Part shown: positions 9,622 through 20,178 of the stretch, piece after piece
How the letters are laid out: every line of letters starts with the position of its first letter
Numbering within the stretch: position 1 is the first letter of the stretch
Assembly (NCBI GenBank): GCA_004347965.1
Contig: QNVF01000011.1
Coordinates: forward strand, 1-35,925
Length of the DNA stretch: 35,925 nucleotides
Direction: 5' to 3'
Source of the DNA: Candidatus Nezhaarchaeota archaeon WYZ-LMO8
GTDB taxonomy: Archaea; Thermoproteota; Methanomethylicia; Nezhaarchaeales; WYZ-LMO8
Notes under the pieces: generated by a model
Told to the model about the DNA's origin: nothing
Seen by the model: only the letters and a program-made list of their open reading frames with translations
Databases searched by the model: none
Position numbers and translations under genes: made by a program

Positions 9622-10290
9622 TCAGCTCATCGCTTCAGCCTTTGAGCGATGACCTCCTGATTCTTTGCCCTTCTTTGACTCCCTTTCAAGTCTCTTCTTC
9701 CTCCACTTGTAGTTATGAGACTCCTTGAGGCCTCTCGACTTTCTCAGCCCCCTCATCTTCTTGCCTGCCGACGTTAGTCCCCTGAAAGCCCTTCCTCTGT
9801 TGGCTGGACTACATATCCAGTTTATTTCTGGATCATTCTGTATAGCTGGATGGTGAGGATCAACCATTATCACCTCATACCACTTATAGCGTCCATCTTC
9901 ACCGACGTAGTAGCTATTTAGAACCTCTAGATTCGGGAATTTTCTAGCTGCTCTCTCCTCAGCTATTAACCTGAGACTCTTCCAAGTGGTGTAGCCGTGA
10001 ACTCCCATTCTCTTAGGTCTCCTGCCAGAATCTGGCCTAGGCTTCCTCTGTCCTCCCTTCCTCACCCTAACCCTTACAACTACGAAGCCCTGTTTAGCCT
10101 TGTAGCCTAACGCCCTAGCTCTGTTAAGCCTAGTGGGTTTCTCGATCCTAACTACTGTGGGCTCCCTTCTCCACTCTATGAAGCGTTGTCTCATTATTTC
10201 TTTCATTTCCCCTTGATAGGGTCTCTTCCAGTGCTCCGCTATGTAGTGGTACATGGACTTCAACTCTAGCACCTCGCGGTTTAGGATCAT
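9622..10290 (-). CDS. rpl15e: 50S ribosomal protein L15e
   Basis: [87 protein letters not shown]. Confidence 0.95.
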   Translation of the reverse strand: MILNREVLELKSMYHYIAEHWKRPYQGEMKEIMRQRFIEWRREPTVVRIEKPTRLNRARALGYKAKQGFVVVRVRVRKGGQRKPRPDSGRRPKRMGVHGYTTWKSLRLIAEERAARKFPNLEVLNSYYVGEDGRYKWYEVIMVDPHHPAIQNDPEINWICSPANRGRAFRGLTSAGKKMRGLRKSRGLKESHNYKWRKKRLERESKKGKESGGHRSKAEAMS

Positions 10291-10355
10291 TAGCTAACTT
10301 AAATGTTTTCGCTCAGTTATACGATGAGTTAATTTCTCCGCCCTCAAATTAACTC

Positions 10356-11477
10356 TTGTGGAGTTACATGTTTGAGGTCTTCCTACTTAGACCAGATGCT
10401 CTTAGGGTTTGGAATCACCCTGAGATTAGGAAGAGACTTGGATGGTACTACAAGGTTATGGTAGACGAGAATCCAGCTAAGTACAGGATATGCAAGAGGA
10501 TTGAAGTAGATGTTGACTTGTCAGTTGATGATGAGGGGCTTTGGAGAGCACATAGAGAGGGGGCTAAGAGATTCTCTGAGATCTGGAGAGAGATAGCTTC
10601 AGGTGATATGAGGATTGAAGACCTCGAAGAGCCGAAGGTAAGCCTTCTAGATGTGAAGGTTGAACTAGTCAAGAGGATGTTAAGGTCCTGCATATTCTGT
10701 GAGAGGAGGTGCAAAGTGAATAGGGAGAGGGGTGAGAAGGGCTTTTGCAAGTTAGATGCTACTGCTAGGGTCTCTAGCTTCTTTCACCACTACGGTGAGG
10801 AAGCCCCATTAGTACCAAGTGGTACCATATTCTTCACGAGCTGTAGCTTCAAGTGCGTCTACTGTCAGAACTGGGACATATCAACTGATCCATACAACGG
10901 AGTTGAGGTGACGCCCAAACAGCTTGCATCTATAGCTACTAGACTTAGGAAGGAGGGCTGTAGAAACATAAATTACGTTGGTGGAAATCCTGATCAATCT
11001 ATGCATGTGATAGTTGAGTCTCTTAAGTACATGGACATCAACGTGCCGATACTTTGGAATAGCAATGCTTACTCAAGCTTAGAAGCTATGGAGATACTTA
11101 AGGACATAGTTGACATATGGCTTCCAGACTTTAAGTACGGCAACGATAAGTGTGCTGAGAGACTCTCCATGGTTCCTATGTACTTCGAGGTAGTGACTAG
11201 GAACTTGAAGATAATGCATGAAAATGGGGACATAATAGTCAGACACCTAGTCCTTCCAAACCACATAGAGTGCTGCACTAAGCAGGTGTTGAAGTGGTTA
11301 GCTGAGAACTGTCCTAGATGTTTAGTCAACATAATGGAGCAGTATAGACCTGAACACGAGGTTGCTAGAAGACCACACTTGTACCCAGACATCAATAGGA
11401 GACCTACTATGGACGAGATGAACAAAGCTTACAGTATTGCTGAGAAGCTTGGGATAGTTTACGAGCCAGTATCTTAA
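10356..11477 (+). CDS. PflX-like radical SAM protein (pyruvate formate-lyase-activating-enzyme-like, COG1313 type)
   Basis: Radical SAM motif CSFKCVYCQN plus upstream CIFCERRCKVNRERGEKGFCKL cysteine cluster; INYVGGNPDQ, DIWLPDFKYGN. Confidence 0.82.
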   Translation: MWSYMFEVFLLRPDALRVWNHPEIRKRLGWYYKVMVDENPAKYRICKRIEVDVDLSVDDEGLWRAHREGAKRFSEIWREIASGDMRIEDLEEPKVSLLDVKVELVKRMLRSCIFCERRCKVNRERGEKGFCKLDATARVSSFFHHYGEEAPLVPSGTIFFTSCSFKCVYCQNWDISTDPYNGVEVTPKQLASIATRLRKEGCRNINYVGGNPDQSMHVIVESLKYMDINVPILWNSNAYSSLEAMEILKDIVDIWLPDFKYGNDKCAERLSMVPMYFEVVTRNLKIMHENGDIIVRHLVLPNHIECCTKQVLKWLAENCPRCLVNIMEQYRPEHEVARRPHLYPDINRRPTMDEMNKAYSIAEKLGIVYEPVS

Positions 11478-11480
11478 ACT

Positions 11481-12044
11481 TTAACTCTTAGCTTTTAGAG
11501 TTGAGGAAATCCTCTGAGCTATCGTGTTAATTAGAGAAGTCCTGTTTGACAACGTTAACTCGATTATTTCAAAGTCTCTTCGACTCCTTATGTAATTGAG
11601 GAGTGGATGGTTAAGCTTGTAGTGTATTGTTGCTAGTAGAGACTTCTCAGAAGCTAAGGCATTCTTTACTGCCTCAATAAACCTCTGAGACTTGAGCTCC
11701 ATCGGTCCTATTTCGTCTACGACTATTAAATCACACTGCTCTAAGGCTTTAGATATGGAATTAACAACGAAGGAGTCTAGGTTTTCCACGTGAACCAAGT
11801 ATTTGCCAACTCTGGGTCCTGGAGCTGAGCTTACTGAAGCTAGCTGTGCTTCAGCTCCACTTTCAATGTCAACTATCTTAAATCCCACTCTATCACCTCT
11901 ATGATCTCTAACTTCAAGCGTCACAATTCCACCTACCTTGAAACTCATGTTCCTTAATCTGTTAACTACATTGAGAATTAACGTGGTCTTGCCTATTCCA
12001 GGTCTACCAGTTATGAAAATCTTCTCTTTCAGAGCTACCCCCAT
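11481..12044 (-). CDS. Nucleoside-triphosphatase THEP1 family
   Basis: Walker A ITGRPGIGKTTL, VDEIGPMELKS Walker B-like motif, TIHYKLNHPL. Confidence 0.85.
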   Translation of the reverse strand: MGVALKEKIFITGRPGIGKTTLILNVVNRLRNMSFKVGGIVTLEVRDHRGDRVGFKIVDIESGAEAQLASVSSAPGPRVGKYLVHVENLDSFVVNSISKALEQCDLIVVDEIGPMELKSQRFIEAVKNALASEKSLLATIHYKLNHPLLNYIRSRRDFEIIELTLSNRTSLINTIAQRISSTLKAKS

Positions 12045-12083
12045 TACCTCTTGAAGGCTTAATAGTTAAGCGTTACTAAGGTA

Positions 12084-12860
12084 TTGTTGATGGGCTTGAG
12101 GATATTTAAAGGGCTTGAAACCGATAATGCGTACTTAGAGTTGAAGACTAGCTTAGCCAACAACGAGTCAGTAATAATAGTTGGAGACTGCGAAGTCGAG
12201 TATTATGGGCGAGCGAGCTCAACATTAACGAGAGGTGAGAGGGTCGTTATGATAAAGCAAGATGGTTCCATCCTGGTCCATAGACCTGAAGGCTACGAGC
12301 CTGTCAATTGGCAGCCACCTGGTTGTTTATTTAAGGTGGATAGCTTGAATGGGCTTCTAAAAATTGTTGCAACTAGACTTAGCCCTCATGAAGTCTTGAC
12401 CATCTCATTCCATAAGGTCTATGTAATGGTGTGTGGAAGACTGTACGATAAAGGCATATTCTCTATGCATGCGAGTGAAGATGAGATGAAGGAAGCCATA
12501 AGGCTAAATCCATCATTGATCGAGGAAGGGCTAAGAATATTAACTTCAGAGAAGGATCTTGGAGAAGCTGGTTACGCAGACTTTGTAGGTGAAGATTCTA
12601 AGGGGAACTTCGTAGTAATAGAAATTAAAAGAGAAGTTGCAGGAGAGGAAGAAGTCTTACAACTTGCTAGGTACGTTAATGAAGCTAAACAAAGAGTTAA
12701 CAGACCAGTTAGAGGGGTGCTTGTTGCTCCATCGCTAAGGAGGAGAGGACAGGTGCTCTTAGAGCAACTGAAACTTGAATTTAAGGCATTAACACCTGAA
12801 AGCTGTAAAAGGTTTTTAAAGAAAGTTCCAAGACTGAGCCTACTCGAGTTCATGGAGTGA
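12084..12860 (+). CDS. nucS: Endonuclease NucS/EndoMS
   Basis: N-terminal CEVEYYGRASSTLTRGERVVMIKQDGSILVHRPEGYEPVNWQPPG and C-terminal nuclease core GYADFVGEDSKGNFVVIEIKR; PIP-like C-terminus LSLLEFME. Confidence 0.92.
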   Translation: MLMGLRIFKGLETDNAYLELKTSLANNESVIIVGDCEVEYYGRASSTLTRGERVVMIKQDGSILVHRPEGYEPVNWQPPGCLFKVDSLNGLLKIVATRLSPHEVLTISFHKVYVMVCGRLYDKGIFSMHASEDEMKEAIRLNPSLIEEGLRILTSEKDLGEAGYADFVGEDSKGNFVVIEIKREVAGEEEVLQLARYVNEAKQRVNRPVRGVLVAPSLRRRGQVLLEQLKLEFKALTPESCKRFLKKVPRLSLLEFME

Positions 12861-14382
12861 GCGTAAATAGCTTTAAGATGACTTTGTTTATTTCTTCCGT
12901 GAATATTGTTGGATACATACCTAGGAAAAGTGATGCTAGAGCCATGACCATTAGTGGTGTAAGAAAACTTAGAGGAGCTTCTTTAACTTCGTTAAGTTGT
13001 GGTGGAGCTTGACCGAAGAGCATTCTCCTTATGGACCAGAGCGAGTAGGCAAACGTTAAGACAGTCGCTATTATTGCCACAATGACCATGAATATCCTGA
13101 AAGCCTCAGCAACTAGCGAGGCAGAGCCTATAGCACCTGTGAAGATCATCCACTCACTTATGAAGCCACTGGTGAAGGGTACTCCCATCAATGTGAAGAA
13201 GCCTATGAACATCATAACAGCTGTGTACGGCATTTTACCCGCTAAGCCTCCCATTTGACTTATGGTCCTCGTACCCACTTGAACCATGAAGACCCCGACT
13301 AAGAGGAATAGTATTGCTTTACCCATGGCGTGAGCTATGTAGTGGAACATGGATCCCGTAGCACCTATTGCTGCTAGGCTCTTGAAACCCATACTTATTG
13401 CTAAGGCTGCAGCACCAAGCCCTAGAAGTATGTAGCCCATCTGACTTATGCTCGAGTAGGCTAGTAATCTCTTGAAGTCGTCTTGACTTAAGGCATTGGC
13501 AGCTCCGTATATCATGGTTATGATGGCTAAGACTATCATGGCAGTAGATATGTACTGTAATGCTGGAGTGTAGAGGAACACTATCCTAATTGTGGCGTAA
13601 GCTGCTAGACCACTCATAGCTGACGAGAGGAGAGCAGTTATTGGTGTTGGAGCTTCAACGTAGGTGTCTGGAAGCCAGCTGTGAAGCGGGAATATGGCCA
13701 TCTTCACGAAGAAGCCTATGAGCATCGCTGAGACTATTGCCGTTAAAATCCCAACGTTAGGGTTTAGCTGCGCTATCTTCTGCGGGATTTCGTATATTTC
13801 GAGAGTTTGAAGATAACCATTGGTTGCAACTATTCCAGCTAAGAAGCAAAGTGCTCCAGCTTCGGTGAATAGGAAGTACTTCAAGGCGACCTTCTCCTTC
13901 TCGCCAGTGCCCCACTCATTTATCAGAGCCCATGAAGCTACAACAGCTATCTCGAAGAAAACGAAGAACACTACAAGGTTTGTAGAGAGGACGAGACCAA
14001 TCATTCCTAAGAAGAACAATTGGTAGAGACTGAAGAAGAGGCCCATGTTCGGCAAGTCCCTCATCAACTTCACGGTGTAGAGGGCTGTGAGGGCTGTAAC
14101 TAATGCTATGGTTAGTGCTACTGGTGAGCTCAAGCCGTCGGCTCTGAAGCCAAACCTCAACACCAAATTGCTGGTTACCACCCAATCGTAAATCTTCTCA
14201 TACGACGACACTAAGCCAGCGAAGATCTTGTACGTTGAAACACTAAAAATCACTATGGAGAGTAACGAGGTTAAGATGGCTATAATGCCGTTCCACCTAC
14301 CTAAGGGCTTGTTGAGGCCCAAAGTCACCAGTGATGCTACTGCTGGTACAATTACTGTGTAGGGAAGTAGCTCCTCTATCAT
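12850..14382 (-). CDS. Complex-I-like antiporter subunit (NuoM/NuoN family)
   Basis: Multi-TM protein with VKMAIFPLHSWLPDTYVEAPTPITALLSS and QDDFKRLLAYSSISQMGYILLGLG. Confidence 0.88.
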   Translation of the reverse strand: MIEELLPYTVIVPAVASLVTLGLNKPLGRWNGIIAILTSLLSIVIFSVSTYKIFAGLVSSYEKIYDWVVTSNLVLRFGFRADGLSSPVALTIALVTALTALYTVKLMRDLPNMGLFFSLYQLFFLGMIGLVLSTNLVVFFVFFEIAVVASWALINEWGTGEKEKVALKYFLFTEAGALCFLAGIVATNGYLQTLEIYEIPQKIAQLNPNVGILTAIVSAMLIGFFVKMAIFPLHSWLPDTYVEAPTPITALLSSAMSGLAAYATIRIVFLYTPALQYISTAMIVLAIITMIYGAANALSQDDFKRLLAYSSISQMGYILLGLGAAALAISMGFKSLAAIGATGSMFHYIAHAMGKAILFLLVGVFMVQVGTRTISQMGGLAGKMPYTAVMMFIGFFTLMGVPFTSGFISEWMIFTGAIGSASLVAEAFRIFMVIVAIIATVLTFAYSLWSIRRMLFGQAPPQLNEVKEAPLSFLTPLMVMALASLFLGMYPTIFTEEINKVILKLFTLTP

Positions 14383-16440
14383 CTACCACAACCCCCCTAG
14401 CTTAAGTAGTATTAAAGCTATGATTATGAGACCCATTAATATGCCTATAATGTTGTAGTTTAAGAAACCTGTCTGTAGCTTCCTAAACTGAGATGCAAAA
14501 CCCACAACACCTGATACAAATCCTGCTAATGCTCGGTCAAAGCCTCCAACCTCGATCCACCTATAGAGACCTCGAGATGCCGACATCAAGGGGTAAGCGA
14601 AGGCGTTGTAGTACATCTTATTTATGAACCACCTCTTGAAGAGGAAAGTGTGAAGTGTGCGTAGCAATAAGCTCTTAGCAACTATAGCTGAGGGGTCTAC
14701 CTTCCTGCTTACATACATGAAGTACGCAGGAATAGCCCCCACAATAAGCATGACTATTGCCAACGGCAACGTTATGATCTGAGGGCTCACAGTTTCAACC
14801 TCCGCTTGCACTGATGGTACCAATGAATGTAAAGCAGCGTATGGAGTCATGCTGGAGAGAGCACGGTGAAGAGCCTCCTCCATCCACCACCCAACAACTC
14901 CTATACCTAGAGAAGCCACGGCTAATATAGCATAGGGCACGTACATTACTGGGCTTGCCTCCTCAATCTTATGGCCTTCGGCCTCGAGCTCCACGATCCT
15001 ATGGCTTTTTTCTCCATGAAACGTTAAGCCCATCATCCTAATAGTGTAAAATACTGTTAGTGCAGCAGTTACTACAGCAAGAACGAATGGACCTAAGAGA
15101 CCTGCTTCCCAGCTTACAGCTAAGACTGTCTCTTTGCTCCAGAAGCCACTGAATGGAGGTACACCTGCTAGTGATAGAGCAGCAAGCCACATCGCCACAT
15201 AAGTCAGGGGCATGTACTTTCGAAGGCCTCCCATGTGGTACATAAATCTAGATTCAACGGCATGTATTATAGCTCCAGCTGAAAGGAATAATGCTGCCTT
15301 AAATATCGCATGGCTCATTAAGTGGAACATTCCTGAAGTTAGCCCTTCAACTAGTCCATGTGCTAATAAACCTCCAGCACCCAACGCCAAGAACATGTAT
15401 CCTATCTGGCTGACAGTTGAATAGGCTAGCACTTTCTTTATCTCCCTAGAAACCATCGCTTGAGTTGCAGCGAGAAAGGCTGTGAAGGCCCCGATCCACG
15501 CAATAATCGTGAAAAATGCCGAAAGCTCTGATATCCTCAATACGTGATAAGCTAGCCAGAATATTGGTAAGACCCTCGCAACTAGGTATACACCTGCTTT
15601 AACCATCGTAGCAGCGTGTATGAGCGCGCTGACAGATGTCGGACCAGCCATGGCATCTGGAAGCCACTCATGAAGTGGGAATTGAGCAGATTTTCCAACT
15701 GGGCCCATGAAGAATAAGATTGCTGCTGGAAGCAGTAGACCAGCCTTGCTTATGGTTGGAGCCCATTGATCAATTCTTTCTAAGAGCTCAGAGTAACTAA
15801 ATGTTCCCGCGAACGCGTAGATAACGAATATCGAGGCCAATAGGCACACGTCACCAATTCTAGTCATTATGAAGGCCTTCATACCTGCATGAGATGGTGG
15901 ATAAGCTTCGTCCCCCTCTCCAACCCAGCACTTTAACCAGTCTTCCTTTGAGTCCCTATACCAGAAGCCTATTAGAGCATAGCTGCAGACACCCACACCC
16001 TCCCAGCCGAAGAACATGAGCAGCATGTTATCTGCCATAACTAGTAGCAGCATGCTGCCGATGAAGAAGTTCATGAAAAACCAGTACCTAGTAAGCCCCG
16101 GCTCTCCATGCATATAACTTAAGGAATAAACCATTATGAGGAAGCTTATCCATGCAACTATGTTGGCCATTATTATGCTTAAAGGATCAACTACGACCCC
16201 CATCTTAACGTTTAGAGAGGGTATCCAGTCAAAGCTCTCGGAATTGAATAGTGGAGTAGCGTTAAATAAGAGAGGTATCATGGTTGAAGCGGATATTGCT
16301 GCAAAAAGAGAAAACAGAACTGCAACGTAGTCTCTAACACGTAGATTAATTTTTGCAAATAGAGGTGTTAGGACGGCTCCAACCATCGGTGAGATCCAGC
16401 AAAGCCAAGCACCAGGATACTCAAGTGACAAGCTCGTCAC
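14383..16440 (-). CDS. nuoL: Complex-I-like antiporter subunit NuoL
   Basis: FFGWEGVGVCSYALIGFWY, GKSAQFPLHEWLPDAMAGPTSVSALIHAATMVKAGVYL, C-terminal lateral-helix/TM region ending QTGFLNYNIIGILMG. Confidence 0.92.
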   Translation of the reverse strand: MTSLSLEYPGAWLCWISPMVGAVLTPLFAKINLRVRDYVAVLFSLFAAISASTMIPLLFNATPLFNSESFDWIPSLNVKMGVVVDPLSIIMANIVAWISFLIMVYSLSYMHGEPGLTRYWFFMNFFIGSMLLLVMADNMLLMFFGWEGVGVCSYALIGFWYRDSKEDWLKCWVGEGDEAYPPSHAGMKAFIMTRIGDVCLLASIFVIYAFAGTFSYSELLERIDQWAPTISKAGLLLPAAILFFMGPVGKSAQFPLHEWLPDAMAGPTSVSALIHAATMVKAGVYLVARVLPIFWLAYHVLRISELSAFFTIIAWIGAFTAFLAATQAMVSREIKKVLAYSTVSQIGYMFLALGAGGLLAHGLVEGLTSGMFHLMSHAIFKAALFLSAGAIIHAVESRFMYHMGGLRKYMPLTYVAMWLAALSLAGVPPFSGFWSKETVLAVSWEAGLLGPFVLAVVTAALTVFYTIRMMGLTFHGEKSHRIVELEAEGHKIEEASPVMYVPYAILAVASLGIGVVGWWMEEALHRALSSMTPYAALHSLVPSVQAEVETVSPQIITLPLAIVMLIVGAIPAYFMYVSRKVDPSAIVAKSLLLRTLHTFLFKRWFINKMYYNAFAYPLMSASRGLYRWIEVGGFDRALAGFVSGVVGFASQFRKLQTGFLNYNIIGILMGLIIIALILLKLGGLW

Positions 16441-16592
16441 CCTTGCGACGCCCTTTTTGAGGCTGTAGAAGCGTATTTAACGTTTACTCACTAATCTACT
16501 TAAAGGCAAACTTCAATCATGATGCTAGGTGTACACTGAGTTAGCGCGATTAGAAGACTGCTGCAATAAGGGTTTGAGAGGATCATGAGTTC

Positions 16593-17885
16593 TCACCCGA
16601 AGAAATCCATAATACTTGCTTGACCTCGACGTTCTTTAGCAGTTACGGAAGAAGCATCAACGTCGAGCACTAATCTGCCGTATACACCGTCGTAGCCCGG
16701 CCTTATAGTGACAAGACCTTCTCTCACCCTTACTATTGCTTCTGCTATTCTGCTTGGGACAACCATTTCGAGATCCTTAGCATTAACATTTAAGAGTACG
16801 TTAAGCTCGTTATCGAAGTTCCTTATTAACTTCATGTACAGCTCCCATACCTGCCCCGAGTACAGCTTGGTCTCCCCTCTAATCTTCATGCACTCAGCTA
16901 TGATCTCTGTTAGTGGTAGAAGCTTCTTGAAGCCTATAGCATTCGGCGGTTTAAATCCTCTTGGTCTGTCGGCGAGCTCTTCAACTCTTTGTTCAACACC
17001 CTTCGTTAGCAGCTTCCCGCACTTGGGGCACCTATTACCCCTTTTAATGGCTTCTTCAGGTGGCATGGAAACCCCGCACTTCCTGTGACCAGTCCAGTGG
17101 TATTTGCCGTAGGCCGGATCCACCTCTATGGTCATTAAGAACTTGGAGGGATTCTTGCTAATTATAGCCTCGATAAGCTCTTTATAAGAGGGCTTCTTTA
17201 AGTTAAAGACGTTAACCTCTCTACCAAGCCTATGAGGGTAGGGACTATGACTATCACTATTACTTAGGAGGGTCAGCCTATCAAGCCATGAAACTCGCCA
17301 GTTCATTTCCGGGTCTGAGCTGAGCCCGGTTTCAAGAGCTTTAATTTTGTGGCTCTTATCTCCATAACACTCTTCAAGGCTATCGACTCCACCTATGGAG
17401 CCGAAGATCGACCACCAAGGAGTCCAAGCGTGAGCAGGAAAGATGAAGATGTTACTGTCAATCTCTAGAAGCATTTCTATTAGTTCAGCGGGATTCATGG
17501 CTAGAACTGGACGACCATCAGCCTCTAAGTCGCAGAGTTTACTGAAGACATCAATTACCTGCTCTGCAACCTCAAAGCTAGGCATTAATACGACGTGATG
17601 TATTCTCCTCTTCTTTCCCTCAACTTCATGTATTGTTCCTATCTCTGTCTGAGCTACGAAGTAAAGATTGGCTTGAGAATTCTTAATCTTGTACAGGCTA
17701 GTTCCAGGAACCTCCTCTAGACTTTCCTTTAATTCCTTAAGCCACAATGGATGAATAACGTCACCGGTTCCAAGGAGGTTAATCCCCTTAATGGGGGCAT
17801 AGGCTGATAGCTCTTTCACACTCATCTTTTCTGACGTGGCTCCACTATACTTCGAGTGTATGTGAAGATCAGCGTATATTATCAA
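16593..17885 (-). CDS. Endonuclease Q (EndoQ), PHP-domain DNA repair nuclease
   Basis: PHP motif YADLHIHSKYSGATSEKMSV, LGTGDVIHPLWL, FPAHAWTPWWSIFGS, SNSDSHSPYPHRLGREVNVF, Zn-site CG...RCPKCGKLLTKGVEQRVEELADRP, C-terminal PIP box QASIMDFFG. Confidence 0.88.
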   Translation of the reverse strand: MIIYADLHIHSKYSGATSEKMSVKELSAYAPIKGINLLGTGDVIHPLWLKELKESLEEVPGTSLYKIKNSQANLYFVAQTEIGTIHEVEGKKRRIHHVVLMPSFEVAEQVIDVFSKLCDLEADGRPVLAMNPAELIEMLLEIDSNIFIFPAHAWTPWWSIFGSIGGVDSLEECYGDKSHKIKALETGLSSDPEMNWRVSWLDRLTLLSNSDSHSPYPHRLGREVNVFNLKKPSYKELIEAIISKNPSKFLMTIEVDPAYGKYHWTGHRKCGVSMPPEEAIKRGNRCPKCGKLLTKGVEQRVEELADRPRGFKPPNAIGFKKLLPLTEIIAECMKIRGETKLYSGQVWELYMKLIRNFDNELNVLLNVNAKDLEMVVPSRIAEAIVRVREGLVTIRPGYDGVYGRLVLDVDASSVTAKERRGQASIMDFFG

Positions 17886-17940
17886 ATAAGGTTACCCAAT
17901 TATACTTGCCTTAAATAATGCTAAGAAAGCTTTTCTGTGT

Positions 17941-19473
17941 TTACGGTAATGGAAGGAGGATTGATGCTGCCTTCTGAGCTACCTCTATTAAAGGCCATGG
18001 ATAGCAGCCAATGGCTACTAGCGCTATCATGAGCAGTACTAGGGGGACTACAATCAATGCTGATACCTCCTTTGATGTCTCAGCCCTAATCCCCTTAGGT
18101 CTTATGACGCACACTTGAAGTAGCCTTAGATAATATGCTGCTGCGAACACACTATTTACAAGCATTAGTGAGGTGACTACGTTCATAAAGGCATCACCAA
18201 CACTATAGCCAGACATTAGCAGCAATAGTTTGCTCACGAAGCCAGCTAGAGGAGGAGCTCCACTTAATGATAGTAAACCTATTGAGAACGATGCCCCCGT
18301 CCACGGCATTGCTCTGCCAATGCCTTGGAGGTCATAGATGTTCCTCGTTTTAGCCCTCGTGATAAATGAGCCAGCTGCAAGGAAGAGGAGACCCTTGCCA
18401 ATGGCATGTGATAATAGATGCATTAAGGCTCCAATAAAGCCCATTAAGCTTGCAGCAATAGCTCCTATGCGTAAGCCATAAGCTGCTACTCCTAGACCAA
18501 ACAGTATGAAACCTATGTTAACAGTGCTCGAGAATGCTAAGAGTCTTTTTACGTCCCTCTGCAATAGCGCCATTATGTTTGCAACCGTCGTAGTTACAAC
18601 AGCGAAGACCGTAAAGAGTACTCCATAGTTAAAGATTAATGGGTTAAAGATCGTGTAGGCGCTCCTCGCGATGGCGTAGATAGCAGCCTTAATTACTAAC
18701 CCCGACAGCATGGCGCTTATTGGGCTCGGAGCGGCTGGATGAGCGTCGGGCAACCAAGTGTGGAAGGGTACTATGGAGGCTGTAACGCCGAACCCGACGA
18801 AGATCAAGGTTAACGTGATGTAGCCGTAGAATGGGTCAACGCTTGACGTAGAGAATATCATTGAGAGGGCATGGAAGTTCAGTGTTCCCGCATAGCCGTA
18901 GAGCAACGCCATGCCCAGCAAAGCCATGAGAGAACCAAGAGAGCTCATCACCAAGTACTTGAAGCCAGCTTCTATAGGCTCCCACCGGTACTTCCTGAAA
19001 GCTACGAGAGAATACGAAGATACGCTCATTAACTCCCAGAAAACGAATAACGTGAAGAAATCTCCAGCAATTGCTACACCAATCATTCCAGCTACGAGCA
19101 GCAACAACATCGTGTAGTACCTATCTAAGCCAGTATCATGTTCCATGTACTTTATGGAGTATAAGGATACAAGTAGACCTAGACCGAGGAATAGTAACAC
19201 CATGAAAATGCTTAATGCATCTACCCTGATTTCAACACCTAATGGTGGTCCAAAGCCTGAAAGTGATGCTACAGCGCCCTCAGTTAGTAGGGCCTTAGGC
19301 ATATCTATTGAAAGTAGAAGGGCTATGAGGAGTCCGAGTGTCGCAAATGCCCCCGTCAAACGCTTGAGCTTTAGTTTTCCTTCAATGTAACCTAGTAGTG
19401 GAGCCACTACAGAGAAAGTAATTAAAGCTATTAAAGGCCTTAAAACAGTCACCAAGTCCACTTCAATTACCAT
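17941..19473 (-). CDS. Complex-I-like antiporter subunit (NuoN/NuoM family)
   Basis: FWELMSVSSYSLVAF, ASIVPFHTWLPDAHPAAPSPISAMLSGLVIKAAIYAIAR, QRDVKRLLAFSSTVNIGFILFGLG. Confidence 0.88.
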   Translation of the reverse strand: MVIEVDLVTVLRPLIALITFSVVAPLLGYIEGKLKLKRLTGAFATLGLLIALLLSIDMPKALLTEGAVASLSGFGPPLGVEIRVDALSIFMVLLFLGLGLLVSLYSIKYMEHDTGLDRYYTMLLLLVAGMIGVAIAGDFFTLFVFWELMSVSSYSLVAFRKYRWEPIEAGFKYLVMSSLGSLMALLGMALLYGYAGTLNFHALSMIFSTSSVDPFYGYITLTLIFVGFGVTASIVPFHTWLPDAHPAAPSPISAMLSGLVIKAAIYAIARSAYTIFNPLIFNYGVLFTVFAVVTTTVANIMALLQRDVKRLLAFSSTVNIGFILFGLGVAAYGLRIGAIAASLMGFIGALMHLLSHAIGKGLLFLAAGSFITRAKTRNIYDLQGIGRAMPWTGASFSIGLLSLSGAPPLAGFVSKLLLLMSGYSVGDAFMNVVTSLMLVNSVFAAAYYLRLLQVCVIRPKGIRAETSKEVSALIVVPLVLLMIALVAIGCYPWPLIEVAQKAASILLPLP

Positions 19474-19476
19474 AGC

Positions 19477-19803
19477 TTACCACCTTAACCTCCTAAGCTT
19501 CTTTAAGTCAAGCGTCTTGTAGTGTTGATGTGCATCAACAACCAAGGAAAGAGCTAATGCAGCTACAATACCTCCAATAGCTATCGAGATTATCACGAAT
19601 GTCTGCGCTAGGGGGTCTATGAAGTTAGCTGGGTAAGTCCTCATCCAACCAAGTGACATGAAAGCTGTGTTGACCGCTATCGTTACTATCTCCAAGCCTA
19701 TGACGGTCTTTATCATGTTCCTCTTAGAGACGAGACAGTAAAAGCCTATCGCTAGTAAGATTAGAGAAAGGGCCAAGTAAGATTGAGGTGGAAGGTATTC
19801 CAT
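19477..19803 (-). CDS. nuoK: NADH-quinone oxidoreductase subunit K-like protein
   Basis: YLALSLILLAIGFYCLVSKRNMIKTVIGLEIVTIAVNTAFM ... DPLAQTFVIISIAIGGIVAALALSLVV. Confidence 0.92.
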   Translation of the reverse strand: MEYLPPQSYLALSLILLAIGFYCLVSKRNMIKTVIGLEIVTIAVNTAFMSLGWMRTYPANFIDPLAQTFVIISIAIGGIVAALALSLVVDAHQHYKTLDLKKLRRLRW

Positions 19804-19806
19804 AGC

Positions 19807-20178
19807 TCACACCTCCTCCTCTTCAATGAGCTCCTCAATGGGAGCTTCAATAACCGCCTCCTCCTCTTCGATAACCTCCTTTGGAGGCTCTATCCTAAAT
19901 AGTGCTGTCACCCCGCATGCGGCCCCCAGTATGAGGAAGGCTTGAATTATAATGTCAATTGCTCTATAGCTCCATAACGTTGTGCCCAACCTCAAATCAG
20001 CCAAGAAGTCCTTGTCGTAAGCTTGTGAGACATTACCCCACCAATTTACTCCAAGCTCTCTAAGACCTTGACTTAACGCTAGAGCATTCGTATAAGGTTG
20101 TGGTATTGGCATAAAGTATAGGATTGCTAAGACTGCTAATGCTAGTATTGCACCACATGCAGCAAGCTCTTTACTCAT
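19807..20178 (-). CDS. NuoJ-like subunit, C-terminal part (split NuoJ) with acidic C-terminal tail
   Basis: Two TM segments in operon position of NuoJ C-terminal half; tail EVIEEEEAVIEAPIEELIEEEEV. Confidence 0.7.
   Translation of the reverse strand: MSKELAACGAILALAVLAILYFMPIPQPYTNALALSQGLRELGVNWWGNVSQAYDKDFLADLRLGTTLWSYRAIDIIIQAFLILGAACGVTALFRIEPPKEVIEEEEAVIEAPIEELIEEEEV

Noticed and set aside
14383-16440. Numerous antisense ORFs listed inside nuo genes, polB and moaA (e.g. 15212..15424, 33705..33929, 1334..1672)
   Set aside because: They are shadows of strongly conserved CDSs on the opposite strand, with low-complexity Ser/Leu-rich translations and no recognisable motifs.
16521-16545. Possible C/D-box-like element (ATGATGC ... 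CTGA)
   Set aside because: Only one imperfect box pair, no terminal stem or second box pair.
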